Below, piece by piece: positions 26,196 through 35,258 of a DNA stretch of 64,000 bases. Every line of letters begins with the position of its first letter. Position 1 is the stretch's first letter. Under the pieces are notes generated by a model that did not search any database, was not told where the DNA came from, and saw nothing but the letters and a program-made list of their open reading frames with translations. This stretch comes from Sandaracinobacteroides sp031425455 (GTDB lineage Bacteria > Pseudomonadota > Alphaproteobacteria > Sphingomonadales > Sphingomonadaceae), in the NCBI GenBank assembly GCA_031425455.1, contig JANPJJ010000090.1, forward strand, positions 1 through 64,000, read 5' to 3'. Position numbers and translations under genes: made by a program.

Positions 26196-27170
26196 ATGCG
26201 CGCCTGGTGTGTCGAGCGACTGGACGGGATCGAGGGCCTGGCGCTGGTCGAACGGCCGGCGCCGCCGCCGCCCGGGCCGGGGGAAGCGACGATTGCGATG
26301 ACGGCAGTCGGCCTCAACTATCCCGACCTCCTGATGCTGTCAGGCAGCTATCAGTATCGCCCCGAGCTGCCGTTCACGCCGGGGATGGAAGGGGTCGGCC
26401 GCGTGGTCGCGGTGGGGGAGGGTATAGCGGGCGACCTGCTGGGGCATCGGGTGCTGGTCGGCGGCCGGGCGGGGCTGCTGGCCGAACGGGTAACTTTGCC
26501 GATCGCCGCCCTGCGCGACGTGCCCGAAGCCTTGGGCGATGCCGAGGCGGCTGCCTTCACGACGGGTGCGCTGACCGCCTGGGTCGCGCTGGCCGTTCGC
26601 GGGCGGCTGGCGGTCGGCGAGCATCTGCTGGTGCTGGGCGCGGGCGGCGGCATGGGGCTGGCGGCGGTCGCGCTGGGGGCGGCGCTGGGCGCCCGGGTGA
26701 CGGCGGTCGCGTCCACCGCCGCAAAGCGGGATGCTGCACTGGCAGCAGGCGCCGATGCCGCGCTGGCGATCAACCGCGAGAAGCCGGAGTTCGCCGCCCT
26801 GAAGGGCCAGGTCGATGTGCTGTTCGATCCTGTTGGCGGGGCGGCGGTGCTGCCCGCGCTCAAGACGCTGCGCTGGGGCGGGCGCTATCTGGTGATCGGC
26901 TTCGTGGCAGGCGCCCCCGTTGCGGTGCCGACCAACCTGGCGCTGCTGAAAGGGTTGGAAATCATCGGCGTGCGCGCCGGGGAAGCCGGCCGGCAGGATC
27001 CCGCCGTAGGCCGATCGGCGCTGGCGGCGATCGACCGGCTTGCCGGGGAAGGCCGGCTGCATCCCCATGTCGGGCTGGCAGTAGGGTTCGAAGAGGCGCC
27101 GGCGGCGTTCCGGGCGATGGCCGATGGGCAACTGGTCGGCAAGGCGGTGATCCGGGTCTGCGAAGGCTGA
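26196..27170 (+). CDS. Zinc-independent quinone oxidoreductase-like MDR dehydrogenase (QOR2/YhdH-like)
   Basis: The 324-aa medium-chain reductase has GroES-like N-terminal blocks (GLNYPDLLMLSGSYQYRPEL, PGMEGVGRVVAVG) and the NADPH fold LVLGAGGGMGLAAVALGAAL. The Cys/His ligands of the zinc alcohol dehydrogenases are missing, as in NADPH:quinone oxidoreductases. The likely reaction is NADPH reduction of a quinone or enone. The ATG at 26196 follows GGGATGGGA. It is divergent from the acyl-CoA ligase with 99 bases between. Confidence 0.82.
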   Translation: MRAWCVERLDGIEGLALVERPAPPPPGPGEATIAMTAVGLNYPDLLMLSGSYQYRPELPFTPGMEGVGRVVAVGEGIAGDLLGHRVLVGGRAGLLAERVTLPIAALRDVPEALGDAEAAAFTTGALTAWVALAVRGRLAVGEHLLVLGAGGGMGLAAVALGAALGARVTAVASTAAKRDAALAAGADAALAINREKPEFAALKGQVDVLFDPVGGAAVLPALKTLRWGGRYLVIGFVAGAPVAVPTNLALLKGLEIIGVRAGEAGRQDPAVGRSALAAIDRLAGEGRLHPHVGLAVGFEEAPAAFRAMADGQLVGKAVIRVCEG

Positions 27171-27228
27171 AAGGAACCACGGCGACGTTGGCGCGTTCCC
27201 TCCTCCGACAGGATCATCGAGGAGAGAT

Positions 27229-27369
27229 ATGATGTCGAAGTTGCCGCTGATTGCCGTTCTGGTTGCCCCGCTTCTGCTGGCCGCCTGCAATACCACTGCC
27301 GGTGTGGGCAAGGATGTGAAGTCCGCCGGCTCCGAGTTGGAGAAGGCCGCGAACGACGCCAAGGATTGA
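27229..27369 (+). CDS. Entericidin-like small lipoprotein
   Basis: This 46-codon gene begins ATGATG after GAGGAGAG. The signal peptide ends in a strong lipobox LLLAAC, so the mature product is a 28-residue lipoprotein starting CNTTAGVGKDVKSAGSELEK and ending in NDAKD. That is the entericidin pattern (CNT-AG-GKD---G--LE-AA). Entericidins in enterobacteria form an antidote/toxin pair linked to stationary-phase lysis. Here only one gene is seen, and in alphaproteobacteria such single copies are common and of unclear role. An ATG at 27232 is the alternative start. Confidence 0.82.
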   Translation: MMSKLPLIAVLVAPLLLAACNTTAGVGKDVKSAGSELEKAANDAKD

Positions 27370-27464
27370 GCTGCGGCCGAGCCGCCGCGGCAGGACGACC
27401 GGTTGACCGAATCGTCCCCGTCGGTCATTGCCGGCCGGTCGGCGGGCTTCGGCCCGGCGGCGCT

Positions 27465-27685
27465 GCGGGAGAGTGTTCCCCGGGTGCGGACCGTCGGTCT
27501 CGTCCGGGGCGCCGCCGAAGGAGCAACCGCCCCCGGAATCTCTCAGGCCACCGGACCGCAGCGACGCATCTTTTACGGGTACGACAGTCTGGAAAGCGCG
27601 TCGGACAGCCGGCGCCACCGAAGGGGTAACCCCTGGATTTGCTCCGGGGTCAAAGCTCTCAGGTCTCGTGACAGGCGGGGGCGGG
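27465..27685 (+). promoter_or_regulatory. Tandem glycine riboswitch controlling the gcv operon
   Basis: Two glycine aptamers lie in line. The first has GGGAGAGTG (27467), then CGCCGAAGGAGCAACCG, then TCTCTCAGGCCACCGGACCG. The second has GACAGTCTGGAAAGCG (27583), then CGCCACCGAAGGGGTAAC, then GCTCTCAGGT and GACAGGCGGGG. These match the conserved cores of the gcvT riboswitch. The short GCCGGTATCGGGCCGGT hairpin after aptamer 2 (about 27688-27704) lies just before the GAGGAC ribosome binding site of gcvT and may be part of the expression platform. Glycine would turn the cleavage operon on. Confidence 0.92.
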
Positions 27686-27725
27686 CAGCCGGTATCGGGC
27701 CGGTTGCAGTCACGAGGACGTGCGC

Positions 27726-28874
27726 ATGGCGCAAGACAACATGTCGCAAAAGAGCGAGACCGACCTGAAGCTCCTGCCCCTGGACGGGCTGCATCGAGCG
27801 CTCGGCGGGCGCATGGTGCCGTTCGCCGGCTATGCAATGCCGGTGCAATATCCGGCCGGGGTGATGGCCGAGCATCTCTGGACGCGGGCAGAAGCCGGTC
27901 TGTTCGACGTGAGCCACATGGGCCAGCTGCTGCTGGAAGGCGAGGGCGCCGCCCGATGGCTGGAAAGCCTGGCCCCGGGCGATTTTGCCGGCCTCTTGCC
28001 GCACCGTTCCCGCTACTCGCTGCTGCTTGCCGACGACGGCGGCATTCTCGACGATCTGATGGTCACCAACAGCGGCACAACCCTGTATCTCGTCGTGAAC
28101 GGTGCCACCAAGCACCACGATATCCTGCACATGCGCTCGCGGCTGCCGTCGGGGCTTACGCTCACCTATCTCGACGATCATGCGCTCCTGGCGCTGCAAG
28201 GCCCAGCGGCCGTCGGCGTGATGGCACGTCTCGGCCTGGTGCCGGACACCGACGGCCAGCCCGCTGTCGAGGGCATGAAGTTCATGACTGCCGGGCGCTA
28301 TGTCTGGCGCGGCGAGAAGCTCGGGATTACCCGCTCCGGCTACACCGGAGAGGATGGCTACGAGATTTCGTTGCCGGCCGCGGCGGCCGAAGCCTTTGCC
28401 GAGACATTGCTGGCCGAACGGCACGTCAAGCCGATCGGGCTCGGCGCGCGCGATTCCCTCCGGCTGGAAGCCGGTTTGCCGCTCTATGGCCATGACCTCA
28501 CGCCCGCGATCGAGCCGGTGGAGGCGGGGCTCGCCTTCGCGATTTCCAAGCGCCGCAAGGTCGAAGGCGGGTTCCCGGGCGCCGAGCGCATCCTGAAAGC
28601 GTTGCTGGAAGGCCCGGCCAGAAAACGCGTCGGCCTCCGTCTGGACGGCCGGCAGCCGGCGCGCGAAGGCGCAAGCGTGTTCGCCGGCACGCAGCAGGTC
28701 GGCGTGGTGACATCGGGCGGGTTCGGCCCCTCCGTCGGGGCGCCGATCGCGATGGCGTATGTAGCCGCCGCCCACGCCGCAGACGGTACGCAGCTCGACA
28801 TAGATGTGCGCGGCAAGCGACTGGCGGCCACCGTCGTGCCGATGCCGTTCTCGCCCAAGAATTACGCTCGCTGA
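27726..28874 (+). CDS. gcvT: Glycine cleavage system T protein (aminomethyltransferase)
   Basis: The 382-aa enzyme transfers the methylene group from the H-protein lipoyl arm to tetrahydrofolate and releases ammonia. GGRMVPFAGYAMPVQY and EAGLFDVSHMGQ are the usual N-terminal blocks; TRSGYTGEDGYEI and ARDSLRLEAGLPLYGHD form the folate site. I took the ATG at 27726 because GAGGAC sits at proper distance; a GTG two codons upstream is possible. It follows the glycine riboswitch. Confidence 0.95.
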   Translation: MAQDNMSQKSETDLKLLPLDGLHRALGGRMVPFAGYAMPVQYPAGVMAEHLWTRAEAGLFDVSHMGQLLLEGEGAARWLESLAPGDFAGLLPHRSRYSLLLADDGGILDDLMVTNSGTTLYLVVNGATKHHDILHMRSRLPSGLTLTYLDDHALLALQGPAAVGVMARLGLVPDTDGQPAVEGMKFMTAGRYVWRGEKLGITRSGYTGEDGYEISLPAAAAEAFAETLLAERHVKPIGLGARDSLRLEAGLPLYGHDLTPAIEPVEAGLAFAISKRRKVEGGFPGAERILKALLEGPARKRVGLRLDGRQPAREGASVFAGTQQVGVVTSGGFGPSVGAPIAMAYVAAAHAADGTQLDIDVRGKRLAATVVPMPFSPKNYAR

Positions 28875-28886
28875 AGGGATTGAACG

Positions 28887-29255
28887 ATGCGCTATTTCAC
28901 CAAGGACCATGAATGGATCGACGTTGCCGGCAGCGTCGCGACCGTGGGCATCACCGACTATGCGCAGGCGCAGCTGGGCGATGTGGTGTTCGTGGAAGTG
29001 CCCGATGTCGGCCGCATGGTCGAAGCCGGCAAGGAAGCCGCAGTCGTCGAATCGGTAAAAGCCGCGAGCGAGGTCTACGCACCGGTGTCGGGCAGCGTGA
29101 CCGAATCCAATGCCGCGTTGACCGACGATCCTGGCCTGGTGAACAGCGCGCCTGAAAGCGACGGCTGGTTCTTCCGCCTGTCGCTGTCGGACCCGGGCGA
29201 GCTTACCGGCCTGATGGACGAGGCCGCCTACCAGGCCTTCGTGGCCACCTTGTGA
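28887..29255 (+). CDS. gcvH: Glycine cleavage system H protein
   Basis: The 122-aa shuttle protein starts MRYFTKDHEWI. The lipoylated Lys lies in VVESVKAASEVYAPVSG, the canonical ESVKAASE motif. It carries the aminomethyl group between P, T and L proteins. It starts 12 bases after gcvT. The length is standard. Confidence 0.96.
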   Translation: MRYFTKDHEWIDVAGSVATVGITDYAQAQLGDVVFVEVPDVGRMVEAGKEAAVVESVKAASEVYAPVSGSVTESNAALTDDPGLVNSAPESDGWFFRLSLSDPGELTGLMDEAAYQAFVATL

Positions 29256-29271
29256 TGGGGGCGACGCTTTG

Positions 29272-30021
29272 ATGGGCTGGAACCCTGAGGATTATACCGC
29301 CAACGCCGGGTTCGTGCCGGCGCTCGGGAATGCCGTGCTCGAACTGCTGGCGCCCAGGCCCGGTGAGGCGATCCTGGACCTTGGCTGCGGCGATGGAGTG
29401 CTGACCGCCCGGCTGGCCGAGGCCGGCGCCGACGTGCTCGGCGTCGATGCCTCTGAGGCGATGCTTGCGGCGGCCCGTGTGCGCGGTCTGAGTGTGGAGC
29501 AGGCGGACGGGCAGCGGCTGCCTTATGCTTTGCGGTTCGATGCGGTGTTCTCGAACGCTGCGCTGCATTGGATGCCCGACCAGCCGGCCGTTGCCGCCGG
29601 CGTGTTCCGCGCGCTGAAACCCGGCGGTCGCTATGTCGGCGAGTGTGGCGGGTTCATGAACATAGCCGCAATCCGCACGGCGCTGCGCGCGGTGCTGACG
29701 GCGCACGGTTTCAGCCCGGAGAGCGGCGGCGGCCAGACCTACATGACGGCCGAGGCCTTCGATCGCACCCACGCGGCTGCCGGTTTCATCGATATCGAGG
29801 CCTGCATCATCCCCCGCCCGACCCCGCTCGCCAGCGGCATTCGCGGCTGGTTGAAAACCTTCCGGGCCGGCTTCCTGGACGAAGCCGGCGTGCCCGAAGA
29901 TGCCCGGGCAGAGGTGGTTGACAAGGTGGAGGCGCTGCTCGCCCCGGTGCTTCGCGATGCCGACGGCAATTGGAGCGCCGATTATGTCCGCCTGCGCTGG
30001 CAGGCAAGGAAGCCGGCATGA
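29272..30021 (+). CDS. SAM-dependent methyltransferase inside the gcv operon
   Basis: The 249-aa protein resembles the Tam/trans-aconitate-methyltransferase-like group. Motif I is ILDLGCGDGVLTARLA, followed by VLGVDASEAML, FDAVFSNAALHWMPD and ALKPGGRYVGECGG. It sits between gcvH and gcvPA, 16 and 34 bases from its neighbours, so it should follow the riboswitch. The start at 29272 lacks a strong ribosome site. The substrate is unknown; the ALHWMPD segment is typical of small-acid methylases. Confidence 0.82.
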   Translation: MGWNPEDYTANAGFVPALGNAVLELLAPRPGEAILDLGCGDGVLTARLAEAGADVLGVDASEAMLAAARVRGLSVEQADGQRLPYALRFDAVFSNAALHWMPDQPAVAAGVFRALKPGGRYVGECGGFMNIAAIRTALRAVLTAHGFSPESGGGQTYMTAEAFDRTHAAAGFIDIEACIIPRPTPLASGIRGWLKTFRAGFLDEAGVPEDARAEVVDKVEALLAPVLRDADGNWSADYVRLRWQARKPA

Positions 30022-30055
30022 CCCTTAATGCCTCCAGACTTACCAGGAGCCAATG

Positions 30056-31441
30056 ATGCGCTACCTACCGCTTACCACCGAAGACCGTCAGGCGATGCTC
30101 GCCCGGATTGGCGCGGCCTCGATCGACGATCTGTTCGTCGATGTGCCCGCCGAGGCGCGGCTGCCGGGGCCCATTCCGGGCCTCGCACCGCACCAGCCCG
30201 AAATGCTGGTCGAACGCGAGCTGGCCCGGCTGGCAAAGAAGAACATGGCCGCCGGCGAGCACCCGTTCTTCATCGGCGCCGGCGCCTATCGCCACCATGT
30301 GCCGGCCAGCGTCGACCATCTGATCCAGCGCGGCGAGTTCCTGACGAGCTATACGCCTTACCAGCCGGAAATCGCCCAGGGCACGCTGCAATATCTGTTT
30401 GAGTTCCAGACGCAGGTCGCTCGCCTTACCGGAATGGATGTCGCCAACGCCTCCATGTACGACGGTTCGACGGCGATGACGGAGGCCATCTTCATGGCGC
30501 GGCGCCTCACCCGCCGCGGCACCACGATCCTCTCGGCGGGCGTGCATCCGCACTATGTGAAGGCGGCTGAAACGCTGTGCCGCTTCACCGGGGACAAGCT
30601 CGTCACCGGCATCCCGACGATGTGCTGCAACCCGCCGACCGAGGATCTGGCCGATATCGTCGATCGCATCGACAACGACACATCGGCCGTGGTGGTGCAG
30701 AATCCCGACAGTTTCGGCCATGTCGCCGATCTTACTGAACTCGCTGCGGCTGCCCACGCAAAAGGCGCGCTGCTGATCGTCGTGGTAACGGAAGTCGTGT
30801 CGTTAGGCCTGGTGAAGTCGCCCGGGGAGATGGGGGCGGACATCGTGGTCGGCGAGGGCCAGTCGCTCGGCGTGGGTCTGCAATTTGGCGGGCCGCACCT
30901 GGGGCTGTTCGCCTGCAATCAGAAGCATGTGCGCCAGATGCCGGGTCGGCTCTGCGGTGAGACGGTGGATGCAGACGGGCGGCGCGGCTTCGTGCTGACG
31001 CTTTCCACCCGCGAGCAGCATATCCGGCGCGAGAAGGCGACCAGCAACATCTGCACCAACTCGGGGCTGATGAGCCTGGCGTTCACGATCCACATGACGC
31101 TGCTGGGCGAGACGGGCCTGCGCCATCTGGCCGAGCTGAACCATGCCCGTGCCTGCGAGGTCGCCGACCGGCTGGCGGCAATTTCCGGCGTCCGGCTGCT
31201 CACCCCCAACTTCTTCAACGAGTTCGCGCTGGAGCTCCCGGTGGCGGCGCGGCAGGCCGTGCGGGACATGGCCGAGATGGGCGTGCTGGGCGGTGTCAGC
31301 GCGGCGAGGCTGTGGCCGGGGCTTGCCGAGCTGGAGCAGGTGCTGATCGTCGCGGTCACCGAAACCGTTTCCGCGACCGACATCGACGCGCTGGTCCGGG
31401 CGCTCACCGAAATCATCGGCACGGAGTATTCAGGCGCATGA
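30056..31441 (+). CDS. gcvPA: Glycine dehydrogenase (decarboxylating) subunit 1
   Basis: The 461-aa protein is the N-terminal half of the two-subunit P-protein. It has AGAYRHHVPASVDHLIQRGE, TPYQPEIAQGTLQ and NASMYDGSTAMTEA. It pairs with GcvPB to decarboxylate glycine on PLP. Two ATGs overlap at 30053 and 30056; the AGGAG at 30045 favours the second. The stop overlaps the gcvPB start as ATGA. Confidence 0.95.
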   Translation: MRYLPLTTEDRQAMLARIGAASIDDLFVDVPAEARLPGPIPGLAPHQPEMLVERELARLAKKNMAAGEHPFFIGAGAYRHHVPASVDHLIQRGEFLTSYTPYQPEIAQGTLQYLFEFQTQVARLTGMDVANASMYDGSTAMTEAIFMARRLTRRGTTILSAGVHPHYVKAAETLCRFTGDKLVTGIPTMCCNPPTEDLADIVDRIDNDTSAVVVQNPDSFGHVADLTELAAAAHAKGALLIVVVTEVVSLGLVKSPGEMGADIVVGEGQSLGVGLQFGGPHLGLFACNQKHVRQMPGRLCGETVDADGRRGFVLTLSTREQHIRREKATSNICTNSGLMSLAFTIHMTLLGETGLRHLAELNHARACEVADRLAAISGVRLLTPNFFNEFALELPVAARQAVRDMAEMGVLGGVSAARLWPGLAELEQVLIVAVTETVSATDIDALVRALTEIIGTEYSGA

Positions 31442-33030
31442 GCATGATGAACCAGGGCCGTCCCTCCAGCCCCGCGGCGGCGGGTCCCGCCGCTCCCATG
31501 ACCTACACCGGCAACAAGGGCCTGATGCTGGAGGAGCCGCTGATCTTCGAAAGCGGCAGCGTCCACGAAACTGGGGTCGACCTTGAGGCTGTGCCCCCTC
31601 ACGCCTCGCGGTTGGCCGGGCTGGAACGCACGGCGCCGATCGGGCTGCCGGGCCTCTCCGAAGGGGAGACGGTGCGCCACTTCACCCGGCTGTCGCGGCA
31701 GAACTACGGGATCGATCTCGGCATCTTCCCGCTGGGCTCGTGCACGATGAAGCACAACCCGCGCCTCAACGAAAAGCTGGCGCGGCTGCCGGGCTTTGCC
31801 GACATCCACCCGCTGCAGCCCCAGGACAGCGTGCAGGGTGCGCTCGAGCTTATCCATCGCCTGGCCGGCTGGCTGAAGGCGCTGACCAACATGCCCGCGG
31901 TGGCGATGACCCCCAAGGCCGGCGCGCATGGCGAGCTTTGCGGCATGCTGGCGATCCGCGCCGCGCACGAGGCGCGGGGCGATGCGCGCAAGGTCGTGCT
32001 GGTGCCCGAATCCGCTCATGGTACCAACCCGGCCACGGCCGCCTTCTGCGGCTATACGGTGGAGGACATTCCGGCCGACCCGCGGGGCCGGGTCGATACC
32101 GATGCGCTGCTGGCCCGTCTGGGGGCGGGCGGGGGGCAATGTGACGTTGCCGCCGTGATGATCACCAACCCCAACACCTGCGGGCTGTTCGAGCCCGACC
32201 TGAAGCGGATCGCCGACGCGGTCCACGCGGCCGGCGCCTATGTCTATTGCGACGGCGCCAACTTCAACGCCATTGTCGGACGGGTGCGCCCGGGCGACCT
32301 CGGCGTCGACGCCATGCACATCAACCTGCACAAGACCTTTTCCACGCCGCACGGCGGCGGCGGACCGGGCTCGGGCCCGGTGGTGTTTTCGGCCGCGCTC
32401 GCGCCGTTTGCGCCGCTGCCCTTCGTCGTGGAAGAGAATGGCAAGTTTCACCTGGTCGAGGAGGAGACGGCGACTGCCGAGCATCACGAGCTCAGCTTCG
32501 GCCGGCTCGCCGCCTTCCACGGCCAGATGGGTATGTTCGTCCGGGCGCTCGCCTACATCATGTCGCACGGAGCGGATGGATTGCGACAAGTAGCCGAAGA
32601 CGCGGTGCTGAATGCGAATTACATTCTTCGCAGCCTGGAGGATGCGATGTCGGCCCCGTTCGCCCACACCGGGCCCTGCATGCACGAAGCGTTGTTCGAC
32701 GACGCGTTCCTGAAAGACAGCGGACTCAGCACGCTCGACATCGCAAAGGCGATGATCGACGAGGGCTTCCACCCGATGACGATGTATTTTCCGCTGGTGG
32801 TGCACGGCGCCATGCTGATCGAACCCACCGAGACCGAGGGCAAGCAGCGGCTGGACCAGTTCATCGGCGCGATGCGGTCGCTGGCCGAGGCTGCCAAAGC
32901 CGGGGAGACCGACCGCTTTCTGACGGCGCCGCACTTCGCGCCTCGGAGCCGTCTGGACGAGACCCGCGCCGCGCGTCAGCCTGTGCTGGCCTGGCTGCCA
33001 TCGCTTCCGCCTCGACTCGCAGCGGAGTAG
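31438..33030 (+). CDS. gcvPB: Glycine dehydrogenase (decarboxylating) subunit 2
   Basis: The 530-aa subunit holds the PLP Lys299 in MHINLHKTFSTPHGGGGPG. FPLGSCTMKHNP and the ESAHGTNPATA block also belong to the P-protein C-terminal half. With GcvPA it forms the alpha2beta2 decarboxylase. It is the last gene of gcvT-gcvH-methyltransferase-gcvPA-gcvPB. The shared L protein (lipoamide dehydrogenase) is not in the window. Confidence 0.95.
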   Translation: MSMMNQGRPSSPAAAGPAAPMTYTGNKGLMLEEPLIFESGSVHETGVDLEAVPPHASRLAGLERTAPIGLPGLSEGETVRHFTRLSRQNYGIDLGIFPLGSCTMKHNPRLNEKLARLPGFADIHPLQPQDSVQGALELIHRLAGWLKALTNMPAVAMTPKAGAHGELCGMLAIRAAHEARGDARKVVLVPESAHGTNPATAAFCGYTVEDIPADPRGRVDTDALLARLGAGGGQCDVAAVMITNPNTCGLFEPDLKRIADAVHAAGAYVYCDGANFNAIVGRVRPGDLGVDAMHINLHKTFSTPHGGGGPGSGPVVFSAALAPFAPLPFVVEENGKFHLVEEETATAEHHELSFGRLAAFHGQMGMFVRALAYIMSHGADGLRQVAEDAVLNANYILRSLEDAMSAPFAHTGPCMHEALFDDAFLKDSGLSTLDIAKAMIDEGFHPMTMYFPLVVHGAMLIEPTETEGKQRLDQFIGAMRSLAEAAKAGETDRFLTAPHFAPRSRLDETRAARQPVLAWLPSLPPRLAAE

Positions 33031-33268
33031 CGGCTGGACTTCGCCTTCCAGCGACGGTCGACGACTGTGCAGGGTGCGACAATTTGCTATCCTCACGCTA
33101 TCCCCGTGGGGGCGCCGCCAAGGCGGGTAGATATTGGCGTGAGTGCTGTCTAAACATTTGTATAAATTGGCGAATTTCAGGTTGCACGGCCATCGATTCG
33201 GTGCCTAGCTGCGGTTGTCGTCCGGTTGGTCGGTCGGTGGGGGGCAGCACAATCCAAGGAACACTCGA

Positions 33269-34423
33269 ATGATGAATTTGCAATTGCTTGGGGTCGTCGC
33301 ACTTGCACCGCTGGTGCTTGCATCCGCCGCAGAAGCCCAGGTGAAGACGGCGGCCGGCGTACGGGATGGTCTGGCCTGGGAAGCGCAGACGCGGATTATC
33401 GGTATGACCCCTACATCGAGCGTCGCGCTGCCGGGTACGGGTGGCGGTGGGGATCCGATTTTCTTCCCCTCGGGCACCAAGGCCGGCACGGTCGCGCTCA
33501 TCATGGACTATGGTGGCGGCAGTCGGTTCATCTGTTCCGGCAGTCTTGTTTCCAGCCGGTCGATCGTTACTGCCGGCCACTGTGTCTCCGACGGCGCCGG
33601 CACGTCCAACCCCCTGACGACCACGGCCTATTTCTACACCGGGGACCCGAACGAGCGCACGCCGTTCAGCCCCAGTGCGATCGCGATCGACGTGACACGT
33701 TATTATGTGAACCCCGGCTACTCGGGCGAGGTCATCGATCAGAATGATATTGCCGTGCTGCGCTTGGGCGCCGACGCGCCGGATTTCGCGACCATCTACG
33801 ACCTGTATATCGCCGGCGACTTGACCGGGACCGGGTTCAATGTTGCGGGTTACGGCGGGCGTTCGACGATCGGCGGCACGCTCGGTGTGGATTCTCGCAC
33901 CGGCTTTCTGCGCGAAGGCGACAACATCTACGACTATGCCTGGGGCAACGGTGAGTTCGGCGGCTTCTTCACCAATCGCGACGCAAATGGCGAAGGTTTC
34001 TTCGGCTTTGGAGACTACGAGCTTTCGTTCGTGTCGGACTTCGACAGCGGCCTGGGCGCAAACGATATGGCGTGCCTGATCGCAGGTGCGGTCGGCGCTT
34101 CGGCCGGCTTCGGCTGCAACCTGGGTGTCGGCGCCCGCGAAGTCGGGATTGCCGGCGGTGATTCTGGCGGCCCTGGGTTCGTCAACGGCAAGCTTGCGTC
34201 GGTGAACTCCTACGGCCTCAGCTTCGGCACCGACTTCGGCGATTGCCGCGCCGGGCTGAACAGCAGCTGCGGGGAGTATAGCGGGTATGTCCCCATCTAT
34301 ATCCACGAAGCCTTTATCAGCGGCGCAGTGCCGGAACCCGCCAGCTGGGCAATGATGATCGCGGGCTTCGGCCTCGTCGGCGGCGCCGTTCGGCGGCGGC
34401 GCGGCGTGGCCACCCGGGCCTGA
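33269..34423 (+). CDS. Secreted trypsin-like serine protease with PEP-CTERM anchor
   Basis: The 384-aa protein has a signal peptide (1-23), an S1-family domain with His104 (VTAGHC), Asp160 (QNDIAVLRL) and Ser299 (GGDSGGPGF), and a C-terminal AVPEPASWAMMIAGFG helix plus RRRR, the exosortase sorting signal. Cysteines near the His and Ser suggest disulfides. The catalytic triad is complete, so activity is expected. It would be processed by exosortase and attached or released at the surface. AAGGA precedes the ATG; a second ATG follows at once. Monocistronic, with a strong terminator. Confidence 0.9.
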   Translation: MMNLQLLGVVALAPLVLASAAEAQVKTAAGVRDGLAWEAQTRIIGMTPTSSVALPGTGGGGDPIFFPSGTKAGTVALIMDYGGGSRFICSGSLVSSRSIVTAGHCVSDGAGTSNPLTTTAYFYTGDPNERTPFSPSAIAIDVTRYYVNPGYSGEVIDQNDIAVLRLGADAPDFATIYDLYIAGDLTGTGFNVAGYGGRSTIGGTLGVDSRTGFLREGDNIYDYAWGNGEFGGFFTNRDANGEGFFGFGDYELSFVSDFDSGLGANDMACLIAGAVGASAGFGCNLGVGAREVGIAGGDSGGPGFVNGKLASVNSYGLSFGTDFGDCRAGLNSSCGEYSGYVPIYIHEAFISGAVPEPASWAMMIAGFGLVGGAVRRRRGVATRA

Positions 34424-34433
34424 TCGCACCGGA

Positions 34434-34469
34434 AAAAGGGGCCGGCGGAGCGATCCGCCGGCCCCTTTT
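34434..34469. terminator. Rho-independent bidirectional terminator
   Basis: GGGGCCGGCGGA-gcga-TCCGCCGGCCCC is flanked by AAAA on the left and TTTT on the right, making a 16-bp stem with A and T tracts on both sides. It lies between the convergent protease and luxR-type genes and should stop transcripts from both. Confidence 0.92.
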
Positions 34470-34508
34470 CTTGCCCGACTTTCGTACCGACAAAGTCGCC
34501 TGCGCGTG

Positions 34509-35258
34509 TCAGCCTAGCAGTTCCCCGAACGAGACCTGGCCATCATAAAGCGCGCGCACTACCAGCTCGGTCCGGCTGGAGACGCCGAACCGGGCTTTGG
34601 CCTGCTCGAGATATTTGTGCACCGTGTCAGGCGCGAGACCCAGCAGCTGGCCCGCCACCCAGTCGGACTTGCCGCGCGCCGCCAGCACGACGCAATCGAG
34701 CTGGCGCTTGGTCAGCTTCGGCGCCGGTGGCGCCCCGCGCGACGCCAGGCGACGTGCCGCCTCGAAGGCGAAGCAGGCGAGATACTGCGCGGCGGGCAGG
34801 CTCTCCCGAGGCAGCGACCGGTCGTTCGACAGCACGAACGAGCACAGCCCCGTCGCTTCGCCGGGAATGTGGATGGGTACTGTCCAGCCGTTCGCCAGCC
34901 CCTGCTTGGCGGCGATCCGCATATAGCTTTCCTGCTTCGGCGTCAGGTCGATGATGTCGTCCAGGTCGCCCCAGGCGAACGGCGCCACCGACCGCTGGCA
35001 GGCGGCCAGCACGGGATCGTTGGCCCAGAAGCTCCCGGCCCCCAGCAGTTCCAGCCAATCGCTCGGATAGTCGGTCAACTGCACCGGCGCGCCCTCGATC
35101 CTGAGGCCATAACGCTGGGTCAGCGCGAAATGGTCGAAATCGAACTCCTTGGTCGCTTCCGACAGCTTGCCGCCGATTTCACCGAGCGACTTCGCCGCTT
35201 TTACGTCACGGACAAAGGCCTGGACCTTCGGAAACAGCGGCGAGGCGCCTGTGGTCAT
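34509..35258 (-). CDS. LuxR-family transcriptional regulator with autoinducer-binding-type domain (solo)
   Basis: The 249-aa protein has an N-terminal domain like the acyl-homoserine-lactone pocket (WLELLGAGSFWANDPVLAAC, SVAPFAWGDL, GLANGWTVPIH, GLCSFVLS) with the conserved DPV and FxW positions. The C-terminal GerE-type helix-turn-helix is LTKRQLDCVVLAARGKSDWV and DTVHKYLEQAKARFGV. No luxI-type synthase is near, so it may be a solo that senses a foreign or internal ligand. It is divergent from msrA with a 278-base shared region. Confidence 0.85.
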   Translation of the reverse strand: MTTGASPLFPKVQAFVRDVKAAKSLGEIGGKLSEATKEFDFDHFALTQRYGLRIEGAPVQLTDYPSDWLELLGAGSFWANDPVLAACQRSVAPFAWGDLDDIIDLTPKQESYMRIAAKQGLANGWTVPIHIPGEATGLCSFVLSNDRSLPRESLPAAQYLACFAFEAARRLASRGAPPAPKLTKRQLDCVVLAARGKSDWVAGQLLGLAPDTVHKYLEQAKARFGVSSRTELVVRALYDGQVSFGELLG

